Assembly: GCA_964594235.1 (NCBI GenBank) | Contig: CAZQMF010000075.1 | Location: forward strand, 1-5,818 | DNA: 5,818 nt | DNA from: CAYLHS01 sp964594235 | GTDB taxonomy: Bacteria > Actinomycetota > Acidimicrobiia > Spongiisociales > UBA4744 | Reading direction: 5' to 3' | In this document: piece by piece, positions 1 to 5,659 of the stretch | Position numbering within the stretch: position 1 is the first letter of the stretch | How the letters are laid out: each line of letters opens with the position of its first letter | Translations under genes and position numbers: made by a program | The notes under the pieces: model-generated | The model's database searches: none | What the model saw: the letters and a program-made list of their open reading frames with translations, nothing else | What the model was told of the DNA's origin: nothing

Positions 1-120
1 CTTGTCGCGCCGGTCTCCATGGACGTCCCCTCCGACCCGGCGCCACACTAGCCGGCACGACATATCGCCGATCACGACCGGCCGGTTGAGCGTACGCTTG
101 ATGGCGTACAAGACACCCGG
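1..120. other. left edge, no supported gene
   Basis: No reading frame here can be assigned to a family. The plus frame that later encodes the HemD-like fragment has a TAG stop at 49-51, so whatever lies to the left is not fused to it. A minus-strand frame is open from about position 120 through the left edge, but it has no convincing start or Shine-Dalgarno and I recognise no family in it. The expected upstream partner of hemD, hemC, is not visible. Confidence 0.4.
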
Positions 121-555
121 GTGCCTCGGGTGGCGGTCACCGCCAGTCGTGAGGCAGCCGCAGGAACGGCCGCCGAATTGGTCGCGGTCGGTCTGCAAGC
201 GATCGGTCTGCCGTGTGTACGCATGCAAGTAGGCTCGGACGCCGACCTGGCGAGAGCCCGCGCCGCCGCCGAGGAAGCGGGTCTGATTGTGCTCATTCCG
301 TCGCGCGCTCTCGATGTCCTGTGGCCGGTGGCGGACATCCCCACGATACCCATCGCCACCCTGGGGCCGGTGAGCGCGGCGCGAGCCGAGGAGCGCGGTG
401 GTCGGGTGCTGCACAAGTGTCGGGTCGGGCAGCGGGTCAACACCACGCAGGGGTTCAACCGAACAAACGAGAGTGTTACCAGGCGACCGTCAACCCCACA
501 GAACATCGGGAACGATCGGGAACCCACGGGACCGAAGGGAATACAAAGCGCCTGA
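121..555 (+). pseudogene. uroporphyrinogen-III synthase-like (HemD) N-terminal fragment
   Basis: From the GTG at 121 the frame reads VPRVAVTASREAAAGTAAEL, then an alpha/beta pattern (GLQAIGLPCVRM; AEEAGLIVLIPSRALDVLW; IPIATLGPVSAARAEERGGRV). This resembles the first half of HemD, the enzyme that cyclises hydroxymethylbilane to uroporphyrinogen III in tetrapyrrole synthesis. The 'IGPxTAxALxxxG'-like segment is the strongest resemblance. After about position 410 the resemblance ends and the frame continues as low-complexity residues to a TGA at 553-555. The total is 144 residues, against roughly 250 or more for an intact enzyme. No other frame carries the missing half. GTG 121 is the only start after the in-frame TAG at 49-51, and it lacks a clear Shine-Dalgarno. 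I read it as a 3'-truncated remnant. The family call rests on remembered patterns and is moderate at best; a chance ORF in GC-rich DNA is the alternative. Confidence 0.38.
505..523. repeat. direct repeat ATCGGGAAC, period 10
   Basis: ATCGGGAAC occurs at 505-513 and again at 515-523, a spacing of ten bases or about one helical turn. The pair could be a tandem protein-binding site. It is short enough to be chance, but it sits with another repeat pair beside the tRNA-like segment. Confidence 0.5.
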
Positions 556-591
556 TCACGGCCGCTTTCCGGACATTTCGCCTGGTCACGG
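549..591. repeat. direct repeat CGCCTGRTCACGG, period 30
   Basis: CGCCTGATCACGG (549-561) and CGCCTGGTCACGG (579-591) differ at one base and are thirty bases apart, about three helical turns. The second copy ends 12 bases before the tRNA-like segment. Repeated sites beside a tRNA 3' sequence resemble integrase arm-type sites, but this is inference only. Confidence 0.5.
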
Positions 592-602
592 AACTGACCC
601 CG

Positions 603-650
603 AGGGGACTTTTGATCCCAAGGTCCAGGGTTCGATTCCCTCCGGGCCCA
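603..650 (+). other. tRNA 3'-part remnant, possible attachment-site core
   Basis: The sequence fits tRNA numbering from position 26 to 73. The anticodon stem is GGGA (605-608) with TCCC (616-619) around the loop CTTTTGA (609-615, anticodon TTT, lysine-like). A five-base variable region follows (621-625). The T arm is AGGG/CCCT (627-630, 638-641) around TTCGATT, followed by CGGGCCC (643-649) and discriminator A650. The outermost pairs of both stems are mismatched (604/620 and 626/642), and position 37 is G where lysine tRNAs normally carry A. The 5' acceptor strand GGGCCCG and a proper D arm are absent upstream, so this is not a working tRNA gene. A 3' tRNA segment without its 5' half is typical of the far end of an element integrated into a tRNA gene. 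A decayed tRNA is the alternative. Confidence 0.6.
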
Positions 651-679
651 CAACGCAGATCTCTTGCCTACCAGGCGTT

Positions 680-808
680 TCAGTGTGGGATGCCCCAGAG
701 GTGAGCTGCGATCGTTTCGGCGTCATCGAGGTTCGGGCTCCCGACAACCACCGAGACCAGGGCCACAAGCACCACCCAGGCAGGCCGACGATCGTCCACT
801 TCGCTCAC
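680..808 (-). CDS. small putative single-pass membrane protein, 42 residues
   Basis: A minus-strand frame starts with GTG at 808-806 and ends with TGA at 682-680. It reads MSEVDDRRPAWVVLVALVSV through to WGIPH. Residues 1-8 are charged, residues 9-23 (PAWVVLVALVSVVVG) form one hydrophobic segment, and the tail is short and polar (SPNLDDAETIAAH). This suggests a charged N-terminus, one membrane segment and a short C-terminal tail. A Shine-Dalgarno-like AGGGAG lies five bases before the GTG. About three quarters of third codon positions are G or C, as in the neighbouring genes. It lies downstream of the dehydrogenase-like gene on the same strand but is separated from it by the tandem palindromes, so it is probably transcribed on its own. 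I recognise no family. A chance ORF is possible at this length. Confidence 0.45.
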   Translation of the reverse strand: MSEVDDRRPAWVVLVALVSVVVGSPNLDDAETIAAHLWGIPH

Positions 809-877
809 CCCAACTCCCTGAGCCGCGCAGGTCGATAGAAGACTCCAATGTCACCGTACTCCAAGATCCATCACCCG

Positions 878-924
878 TTCTTGTCACGCTCAGCCTCGCT
901 GGACGACGGCACGGTTGACAAGAA
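878..924. repeat. 47-nt palindromic element, variant A copy 1
   Basis: The arms TTCTTGTCA (878-886) and TGACAAGAA (916-924) are perfect 9-base inverted repeats around a 29-base centre that starts CGCTCAGCCTCGCT. Together with copy 2 it lies between the dehydrogenase-like stop and the small ORF. On the minus strand it would form a hairpin in the transcript end, but no U-tract follows. Confidence 0.75.
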
Positions 925-937
925 TCGAGAGGGTCCA

Positions 938-984
938 TTCCTGTCACGTTCAGCCTCGCTCAGCGGGGCCAGGATTGACAAGAA
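938..984. repeat. 47-nt palindromic element, variant A copy 2
   Basis: The arms TTCCTGTCA (938-946) and TGACAAGAA (976-984) match copy 1 except for one base in the left arm. The 29-base centre again starts CGTTCAGCCTCGCT and then diverges. The period to copy 1 is exactly 60 bases. The right arm ends 9 bases from the stop codon of the minus-strand dehydrogenase-like gene, so it is placed where a terminator hairpin would be. Confidence 0.75.
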
Positions 985-993
985 CGGGGATGG

Positions 994-2676
994 TTACTTG
1001 GTCCTGAACCCGCCCAGTTCGTTGATCAGCACCCAGCTCACCACCGATCCGATGGTGATGTCGTCCGAAGCCACGGCTGCCGGCACCACTCCGGCCGACC
1101 CACGCTGAGCCTTGCCCGATCGGGCTTCCCGCATCGTCTGGAAGCGCTGCTGCCAGACGAAGAAGTTGGACGGCCGGAGGTCCACCCACCCCTTGGCGGC
1201 CCACCGCTCCATGTCCTCGTCCGACATCGGGATCACCGTCTCGCCTGCCGTTTCAGGGATCCTGATCCGTGGCCCTCTTACCAATGCGTCGCCTTCCATC
1301 GTCAGGATCGGCAACCCGAGCGATGTGATCGTGTCTCGCAGCCCCGGCCGTTCCTTCAACAGCCGTGTCGCGGCCGCGGCAATCTCGGCCCCGGTCGCTG
1401 CCAGCACTGCCGGCAACGTCCCATAGGTCAGTTTCAGCAGTTCCGCCTCCCACAGCAGCTTCGACAGCTCAGGGGGGCCGAGCTGACCGAGCGCCACGCT
1501 GTGCGTGTCAGTCTTCTCCTCGAGCTGCTGCAGGCGGACGAGCGCGTCCTCCCTCAATACGCCGGCCCTATAGCTCGGATCGACGACCGCTGCATCCATC
1601 GAACCGATGACGTCGCGTCCAGTGGTCGACCCGACGATCTCCTGAAGACAGATGTCGGCAACCTCCTCGGCCGTGACGAACTCCATCTGTCGCAGGGCCG
1701 TGATCGCCTCGAACTCGCCTTTCGTGAACACGCCGTTCTCGCCCGTGCCGACCACCGGCAGCTGCAACTCAGGACCGGCTTCGAACAGTTCGAAGTCGAG
1801 GCGTACATGGAGGCGATCATCCAGTGGCTCGGTCGTGGCTTCAAACAAGCGGACCGGCTCGCCTCGCTCCGTGATCGTCCGGTAGTCGATATCGGCAAAC
1901 CCGACCATCGCCGCCGGCTTGACCTCCTTGACGATTGGACCACCGGCCGTCCGGGCCATCAGAAACAGCAATCCCGTGTGGGCGAAGGCCACGGAGGCCT
2001 TGGTCATCAACTTGGCCGACGGGCGATCCTCGGAGTGTGTGTAGGGGATGTTCAGACCCATGCCGCCGGTCCCCGTCGTACCGATCTTCAGGTACAAACG
2101 AGTGCCCGCACGACGCATCGCCCGATCGAGAATCATCACGTGCCTGATCAGCTGCGGAACCGCCTGGGACAGGATCAGGCTCTCCACGTCATGCGCGACG
2201 ACCTTCGCCGATGTCGACGTGTCGGCCTGAAGGCGTTCCACGCTCCGCTTCGCGATCTTCGACGTCGTGTACACGTCCTGGTAGCTGATGGCCGTCGCCG
2301 TGTTGATCGAGTCGATGATCACATCGGGCCGATACCGATCGACGAGGTGGGCGAGACGAGAACGATCGAATGCGTCATCGATAGGGCCCAGCAAATCAGC
2401 GAAGATACCCTCTCGGGCATCTTCGTCCTCCAGCAGCACCTTGCGCGAGGTCTGCGCAAACTCCTCTCTTGCGAAGATGTCACCCCACTCCCCCACGAAC
2501 TGCGTCGCGGCATCGGGGAACAGGGCGCGAAGGTCTGCGCATGCCTCCTCGGTATCTTCCTCGTACAGCGAAACGATCACGATGCGGTCGGGATGCAGAT
2601 CCGTCGTGATCCGGTGCGCGACCTGGAAGCCGACCAACCCGGCCCCACCGAGAATCATGAACGTTCGGTCCTCCAC
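994..2676 (-). CDS. atypical short-chain dehydrogenase/reductase-like protein, function unknown
   Basis: This encodes 560 residues. The N-terminus has a Rossmann nucleotide-binding motif, MILGGAGLVGFQVA (residues 7-20, glycines G10, G13 and G16 in extended-SDR GxxGxxG spacing). RPDVIIDSINTAT (116-128) looks like the strand that in epimerase/dehydratase relatives reads 'PDVVIHLAA'. The segment from about 175 to 230 (MILDRAMRRAGTRLYLKIGTTG, then TKASVAF) follows the SDR fold, but the usual catalytic YxxxK is missing there: the aligned stretch reads KLMTK. A YTTSK occurs at 136-140, too early for the normal active site. The C-terminal 240 or so residues match no domain I know. An NAD(P)-dependent redox or epimerase role is inferred from the fold only. 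The start is GTG 2676 because GGAGGT lies four bases upstream; ATG 2658 is internal to that reading. The frame stays open upstream to 3321 only as antisense of glpD. The gene is divergent from glpD, and tandem palindromes follow its stop. Confidence 0.88.
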   Translation of the reverse strand: MEDRTFMILGGAGLVGFQVAHRITTDLHPDRIVIVSLYEEDTEEACADLRALFPDAATQFVGEWGDIFAREEFAQTSRKVLLEDEDAREGIFADLLGPIDDAFDRSRLAHLVDRYRPDVIIDSINTATAISYQDVYTTSKIAKRSVERLQADTSTSAKVVAHDVESLILSQAVPQLIRHVMILDRAMRRAGTRLYLKIGTTGTGGMGLNIPYTHSEDRPSAKLMTKASVAFAHTGLLFLMARTAGGPIVKEVKPAAMVGFADIDYRTITERGEPVRLFEATTEPLDDRLHVRLDFELFEAGPELQLPVVGTGENGVFTKGEFEAITALRQMEFVTAEEVADICLQEIVGSTTGRDVIGSMDAAVVDPSYRAGVLREDALVRLQQLEEKTDTHSVALGQLGPPELSKLLWEAELLKLTYGTLPAVLAATGAEIAAAATRLLKERPGLRDTITSLGLPILTMEGDALVRGPRIRIPETAGETVIPMSDEDMERWAAKGWVDLRPSNFFVWQQRFQTMREARSGKAQRGSAGVVPAAVASDDITIGSVVSWVLINELGGFRTK

Positions 2677-2680
2677 GCGT

Positions 2681-2686
2681 ACCTCC
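2681..2686 (-). promoter_or_regulatory. Shine-Dalgarno of the dehydrogenase-like gene
   Basis: GGAGGT on the minus strand lies four bases before the GTG at 2676. It decides in favour of this start over the ATG six codons further in. Confidence 0.75.
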
Positions 2687-2707
2687 GTACTCGCCGGGCG
2701 TACACCC

Positions 2708-2713
2708 AGGCTA
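2708..2713 (-). promoter_or_regulatory. candidate -10 box of the dehydrogenase-like gene
   Basis: TAGCCT on the minus strand fits the TAnnnT -10 pattern and would start transcription near 2701, giving a leader of about 25 bases that contains the Shine-Dalgarno. No good -35 is seen. The identical hexamer stands before glpD on the other strand. Confidence 0.35.
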
Positions 2714-2762
2714 CCGTGCGCCGAGCCCGGCACATCCCCCGATCCGAACCCAACCCGGCTCC

Positions 2763-2868
2763 TTCTTGCGTGACTCCCCCGCACCCAAACCCTTCTTGCG
2801 TGAGCTAGCTGGCCATAGTGCGGTTCGCTCACGCAAGAACAGAAGTTGGCGGTCAGGTCACGCCAGAA
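2763..2868. repeat. outer inverted repeat enclosing a 47-nt palindrome
   Basis: The left arm TTCTTGCGTGAC (2763-2774) and right arm GTCACGCCAGAA (2857-2868) pair at 11 of 12 positions. They flank the inner perfect palindrome (2793-2839) in the middle of the divergent intergenic region. The left arm also shares CCTTCTTGCGTGA with the inner left arm as a 30-base-period direct repeat (2761-2773 and 2791-2803). The right arm lies at about -45 to -34 relative to the predicted glpD start point, so a bound protein or an extruded cruciform could affect glpD transcription. Confidence 0.65.
2793..2839. repeat. 47-nt palindromic element, variant B copy 1
   Basis: The arms TTCTTGCGTGAGC (2793-2805) and GCTCACGCAAGAA (2827-2839) are perfect over 13 bases around a 21-base centre containing TGGCCAT and GCGG. 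The same arms recur after fabH (5660-5706). Here the element stands between two divergent genes, where no transcript is expected to end. Confidence 0.9.
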
Positions 2869-2889
2869 CAGGGGACGGTCTCCGCCCTC

Positions 2890-2895
2890 TAGCCT
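2890..2895 (+). promoter_or_regulatory. candidate -10 box for leaderless glpD transcript
   Basis: TAGCCT (TAnnnT pattern) ends six bases before the glpD ATG, which would put the transcription start at or next to the A of the start codon. The only purine-rich motif, GAGG at 2897-2900, is one base from the ATG, too close to act as a Shine-Dalgarno. No -35 hexamer is recognisable; that zone overlaps the outer palindrome arm. Confidence 0.45.
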
Positions 2896-2901
2896 TGAGG
2901 T

Positions 2902-4587
2902 ATGAGCGGTGCTCTCAACCCGAGCCAGCGGGCAAACGACATCGAGCGACTGAAGGCCGAGACGTTCGACGTTCTCATCATCGGAGCAGGCATCACGGGC
3001 ACCGGCGCGGCGCTCGACGCAGCCACCAGAGGCATGACCGTCGGCCTGATCGAGCAACGGGATTTCGCGTCGGGGACGTCGAGCCGCTCCAGCAAACTCA
3101 TCCACGGAGGGCTCCGGTACCTGGAACAGCTCGACGTCCGCCTCGTCCGTGAAGCTCTCCGCGAACGCGGGCTCCTTCTGGATCGCCTCGCACCGCACCT
3201 CGTCCGCCCCGTCTCGTTTCTCTACCCCCTCACCCATAGGGCATGGGAACGCCTCTACGTCGGCACCGGAGTCACCCTGTACGACCTGTTCGCAGGTGCG
3301 AGTTCCCTCCCCCGTCATCAACAGCTCTCACACACCAAGGCACTCGAGCTGTTCCCGGCTCTGCGACGCGACAGCCTGGTCGGGGCGATTCGGTACTGGG
3401 ATGCCGAGGAAGACGATGCCCGCTTCGTCGTCACGGTCGCTCGAACCGCGTCCATCCACGGCGCGGCTATTGCGCCGAGCGTCGCGGCCGTCGGCATCCT
3501 GAAGGACAAAGGCCGCGTCTCCGGGGTAGAAGCTCACTGCCTCGAGTCGGGAGAACGCTTCGCGATCCGATCACGTGCGGTCGTCAACGCAACCGGCGTG
3601 TGGACCGACCACATCCAAGACCTCGCGGGACGTGGCGCGATCCACGTCCGCGCCTCGAAGGGCATCCACCTCGTCGTACCGAGAGACCGTATCCAGAGCA
3701 CCGTCGGTCTCATCACCAAGACCGAAAAGAGCGTCCTGTTCATCATCCCGTGGGGTCGGCACTGGATCATCGGCACCACCGACACCGACTGGAACCTCGA
3801 CCTTGCCCATCCGGCTGCATCGAGAACCGACATCGACTACCTGCTCGGGCACGTCAACCGCTTGATCGACCCGCCAGTCACCTATGACGATGTCGAAGGG
3901 GTCTATGCGGGCCTTCGACCTCTGCTTTCCGGCGAGTCGGACTCGACGTCCAAACTGAGCCGCGAGCACGCTGTGAGTGAGGTCGTGCCAGGACTCATCA
4001 CCGTCGCCGGCGGCAAGTTCACAACGTATCGGGTGATGGCCAAGGACGCCATTGACGCAGTGGCGGCCGGATTCGAGACACCCTTTCCCCAGTCGTCCAC
4101 GGACCAGATCCCCCTCCTTGGCGCGGACGGGTTTCGCAAGCGCTGGGAACACCGTCGCGACATCGCCGCCCGGCATTCCATGCACGTCGACGCGATCGAA
4201 CACCTCCTCCAGCGGTACGGATCGCTGACCGACGATCTGCTCGAGTCGATCGGGGCGAACCCGGCGCTCGGTGCGGAACTCTCGGGTGGCTACCTGGAAG
4301 CGGAGGCCGTGTACGCGGTCACTCATGAGGGTGCGCTCCATCTGGACGACATCCTCACACGAAGGACGAGGATCTCCGTTGAGACCGTCGACCGCGGCAC
4401 CGCTGTCGCCGAACGCACGGCCAAGCTGGTCTCACCAACGCTCGGGTGGGATGAAGCCACGAGGTCGCGCGAGGTCGCCTACTACCTCGCACGTGTCGAA
4501 GCGGAACGCGACTCGCAACGCCAGCCCGACGATCACACCGCCGATGCCGTGAGGCTCGGCGCACCGGAGATACGACACCCGGCCTGA
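2902..4587 (+). CDS. glpD: FAD-dependent glycerol-3-phosphate dehydrogenase (GlpD)
   Basis: This 561-residue protein oxidises sn-glycerol 3-phosphate to dihydroxyacetone phosphate and passes electrons through FAD to the quinone pool at the cytoplasmic membrane face. The N-terminal FAD fold carries VLIIGAGITGTGAALDA (24-40; G28, G30, G33). The family signature GTSSRSSKLIHGGLRYLE (58-75) contains R72 and Y73, equivalent to R54 and Y55 of E. coli GlpD. Other conserved blocks are NATGVWTD (229-236), IIGTTDTDW (289-297), YAGLRPL (335-341, substrate-phosphate arginine R339) and AGGKFTTYRVMAKDAID (369-385). The C-terminal domain, including TRRTRI (486-491), is present, so the gene is full length with no missing key residue. 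The start fits the usual short extension before the Rossmann strand and is probably leaderless. It is divergent from the dehydrogenase-like gene and is followed 52 bases later by fabH on the same strand. No glycerol kinase or facilitator gene is adjacent. Confidence 0.97.
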   Translation: MSGALNPSQRANDIERLKAETFDVLIIGAGITGTGAALDAATRGMTVGLIEQRDFASGTSSRSSKLIHGGLRYLEQLDVRLVREALRERGLLLDRLAPHLVRPVSFLYPLTHRAWERLYVGTGVTLYDLFAGASSLPRHQQLSHTKALELFPALRRDSLVGAIRYWDAEEDDARFVVTVARTASIHGAAIAPSVAAVGILKDKGRVSGVEAHCLESGERFAIRSRAVVNATGVWTDHIQDLAGRGAIHVRASKGIHLVVPRDRIQSTVGLITKTEKSVLFIIPWGRHWIIGTTDTDWNLDLAHPAASRTDIDYLLGHVNRLIDPPVTYDDVEGVYAGLRPLLSGESDSTSKLSREHAVSEVVPGLITVAGGKFTTYRVMAKDAIDAVAAGFETPFPQSSTDQIPLLGADGFRKRWEHRRDIAARHSMHVDAIEHLLQRYGSLTDDLLESIGANPALGAELSGGYLEAEAVYAVTHEGALHLDDILTRRTRISVETVDRGTAVAERTAKLVSPTLGWDEATRSREVAYYLARVEAERDSQRQPDDHTADAVRLGAPEIRHPA

Positions 4588-4612
4588 ACGCGACGATCGT
4601 GCGCGATACCAT
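4584..4612 (+). promoter_or_regulatory. candidate promoter for fabH
   Basis: CTGAAC (4584-4589, overlapping the glpD stop) and TACCAT (4607-4612, TAnnnT pattern) are 17 bases apart. Transcription would start near 4619, giving a leader of about 20 bases to the fabH ATG. The -35 match is weak, so cotranscription with glpD is equally possible. Confidence 0.3.
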
Positions 4613-4624
4613 GCTTCCACCCGC

Positions 4625-4631
4625 GGGAAGG
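4625..4631 (+). promoter_or_regulatory. weak Shine-Dalgarno of fabH
   Basis: GGGAAGG lies eight bases before ATG 4640. It is an imperfect but well-spaced ribosome binding site and supports this start, which also fits the normal KAS III N-terminus. Confidence 0.45.
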
Positions 4632-4639
4632 CACAGGGA

Positions 4640-5653
4640 ATGGCACTTCGTTCACGAGTCACCGGCGTAGGCAGCTATGTGCCGCCCAAGGTGATCACCA
4701 ATGACGACCTGTCACAGATGTTCGACACGTCAGATGAGTGGATCGTTCAGCGCACGGGCATTCGTCAGCGGTATTGGGTGGATGAGGACACCAGCACCTC
4801 GGACCTCGCGCTCGAAGCATCGAAACAGGCAATGGCGATGGCCGACGTCGGCCCTGACGATCTCGACATGATCGTCTTCGCCACCATAAGCCCTGATCAC
4901 TACTTCCCCGGCAGTGCCGTCTTCCTTCAACGCAATCTCGGAGTGCCCGGCATTCCCGCGATCGACATTCGACAGCAGTGCACCGGCTTCATCTATGCGA
5001 CATCCATCGCGGACCAGTACATCCGCACCGGCTCGGCCGAGAAGATCCTCGTCGTGGGCGCCGAGATCCACTCGAAAGGTCTCGATATCAGCGATGCGGG
5101 CCGCGACCTGACCGTCTTGTTCGGCGACGGGGCTGGAGCGACGATCATGGAAGCGATCGACGTGCAGGACCCATCCCGCGATCCGCACATCTTCTCGACT
5201 CATCTCCACGCCGACGGAACCTTTGCAGAGGAGCTGTGGGTGCCCGCCCCCGGCATGGCGGTCGGAGCGCGCATGATCACCCACGACATCATCGACGACA
5301 AGCTCACCTTCCCCAAGATGAACGGGCGCCTCGTCTACGTGAATGCGGTCAAGTTGATGCCCGGAGCGATCAACGAGGCGCTCGACTTCAACGACGTCGC
5401 GATAGACGACGTGGACCTGTTCGTGTTCCATCAGGCCAACCTGCGAATCAACGAGGCGGTCGCCCAGCGCATGGGCATCCCGGAAGAGAAGGTCTTCAAC
5501 ACCATCGACCGGTTCGCCAACACGACCGCCGCGACTATTCCCATCGGTCTTTCGGAAGCGGTGAAAGAGGGACGCCTGCGGCCTGGGATGCTCGTCGCCT
5601 CCGCCGCCTTCGGGAGCGGCTTCACCTGGGCGTCGATGCTCCTGCGCTGGTAG
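4640..5653 (+). CDS. fabH: 3-oxoacyl-ACP synthase III (KAS III), FabH family
   Basis: This 337-residue thiolase-fold enzyme of the family that condenses an acyl-CoA starter with malonyl-ACP opens type II fatty acid synthesis in the cytosol. The N-terminus VTGVGSYVPPKVITNDDL (7-24) and DEWIVQRTGI (32-41) are typical. The Cys-His-Asn catalytic triad is complete: C114 in DIRQQCTGF, H264 in FHQANLRI and N294 in FANTTAATIP. LFGDGAGATIM (160-170) and the C-terminal FGSGFTWASMLLRW (324-337) also match the family. At 337 residues it is about 20 longer than E. coli FabH. The residues before the cysteine are RQQ, where the housekeeping enzyme has small residues (AAAC), so it may belong to a KAS III subgroup with another starter or role. 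It follows glpD by 52 bases, and a palindrome begins six bases after its TAG. The usual fabD, acpP and fabF are not visible in the window. Confidence 0.92.
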   Translation: MALRSRVTGVGSYVPPKVITNDDLSQMFDTSDEWIVQRTGIRQRYWVDEDTSTSDLALEASKQAMAMADVGPDDLDMIVFATISPDHYFPGSAVFLQRNLGVPGIPAIDIRQQCTGFIYATSIADQYIRTGSAEKILVVGAEIHSKGLDISDAGRDLTVLFGDGAGATIMEAIDVQDPSRDPHIFSTHLHADGTFAEELWVPAPGMAVGARMITHDIIDDKLTFPKMNGRLVYVNAVKLMPGAINEALDFNDVAIDDVDLFVFHQANLRINEAVAQRMGIPEEKVFNTIDRFANTTAATIPIGLSEAVKEGRLRPGMLVASAAFGSGFTWASMLLRW

Positions 5654-5659
5654 CCCATC

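Larger units (their letters stand above)
411..602. other. non-coding stretch with short repeats before tRNA-like sequence
   Basis: No frame here reads as a protein. The stretch holds two direct-repeat pairs (listed separately) and runs into the tRNA-like segment. It begins where the HemD-like similarity ends, which makes it a candidate foreign or rearranged segment. Confidence 0.4.

Noticed and set aside
1..120. Minus-strand frame open to the left edge (contains NRPVVIGDMSCRLVWRRV)
   Set aside because: It looks mildly protein-like, but no start with a ribosome site is seen and I recognise no family. More sequence to the left is needed to decide.
578..650. Complete tRNA gene
   Set aside because: The 5' strand would have to be GGGCCCG with a D arm containing GG. 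The sequence at 578-586 does not pair with 643-649, so only the 3' part is tRNA-like.
72..653. Minus-strand frame of 193 codons starting RRESNPGPWDQ after its Met-Trp-Ala
   Set aside because: That peptide is the translation of a tRNA T-arm region, a common false ORF. The rest is serine-arginine-rich low complexity.
878..984. CRISPR array
   Set aside because: Only two units, the repeated part spans most of the unit, and spacers of constant size are absent; the palindromic tandem explanation fits better.
848..1108. Plus-strand frame reading the tandem palindromes as repeated PFLSRSASL peptides with an EF-hand-like DKNGDG
   Set aside because: The 60-base period keeps the frame, so the peptide repeat is a by-product of the DNA repeat. 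The frame also overlaps the end of the minus-strand gene and lacks a Shine-Dalgarno.
1501..2808. Long plus-strand open frame of 435 codons
   Set aside because: Antisense of the dehydrogenase-like gene. Arginine-, histidine- and glutamine-rich composition with no family pattern, while the minus strand has a Rossmann motif, Shine-Dalgarno and start.
2677..3321. N-terminal extension of the minus-strand dehydrogenase-like frame
   Set aside because: The extension is antisense to glpD and crosses the intergenic palindromes. The Shine-Dalgarno at 2686-2681 and the position of the Rossmann motif fix the start at 2676.
3571..4341. Minus-strand open frame of 256 codons
   Set aside because: Shadow of glpD; no recognisable domains, and glpD is unambiguous.
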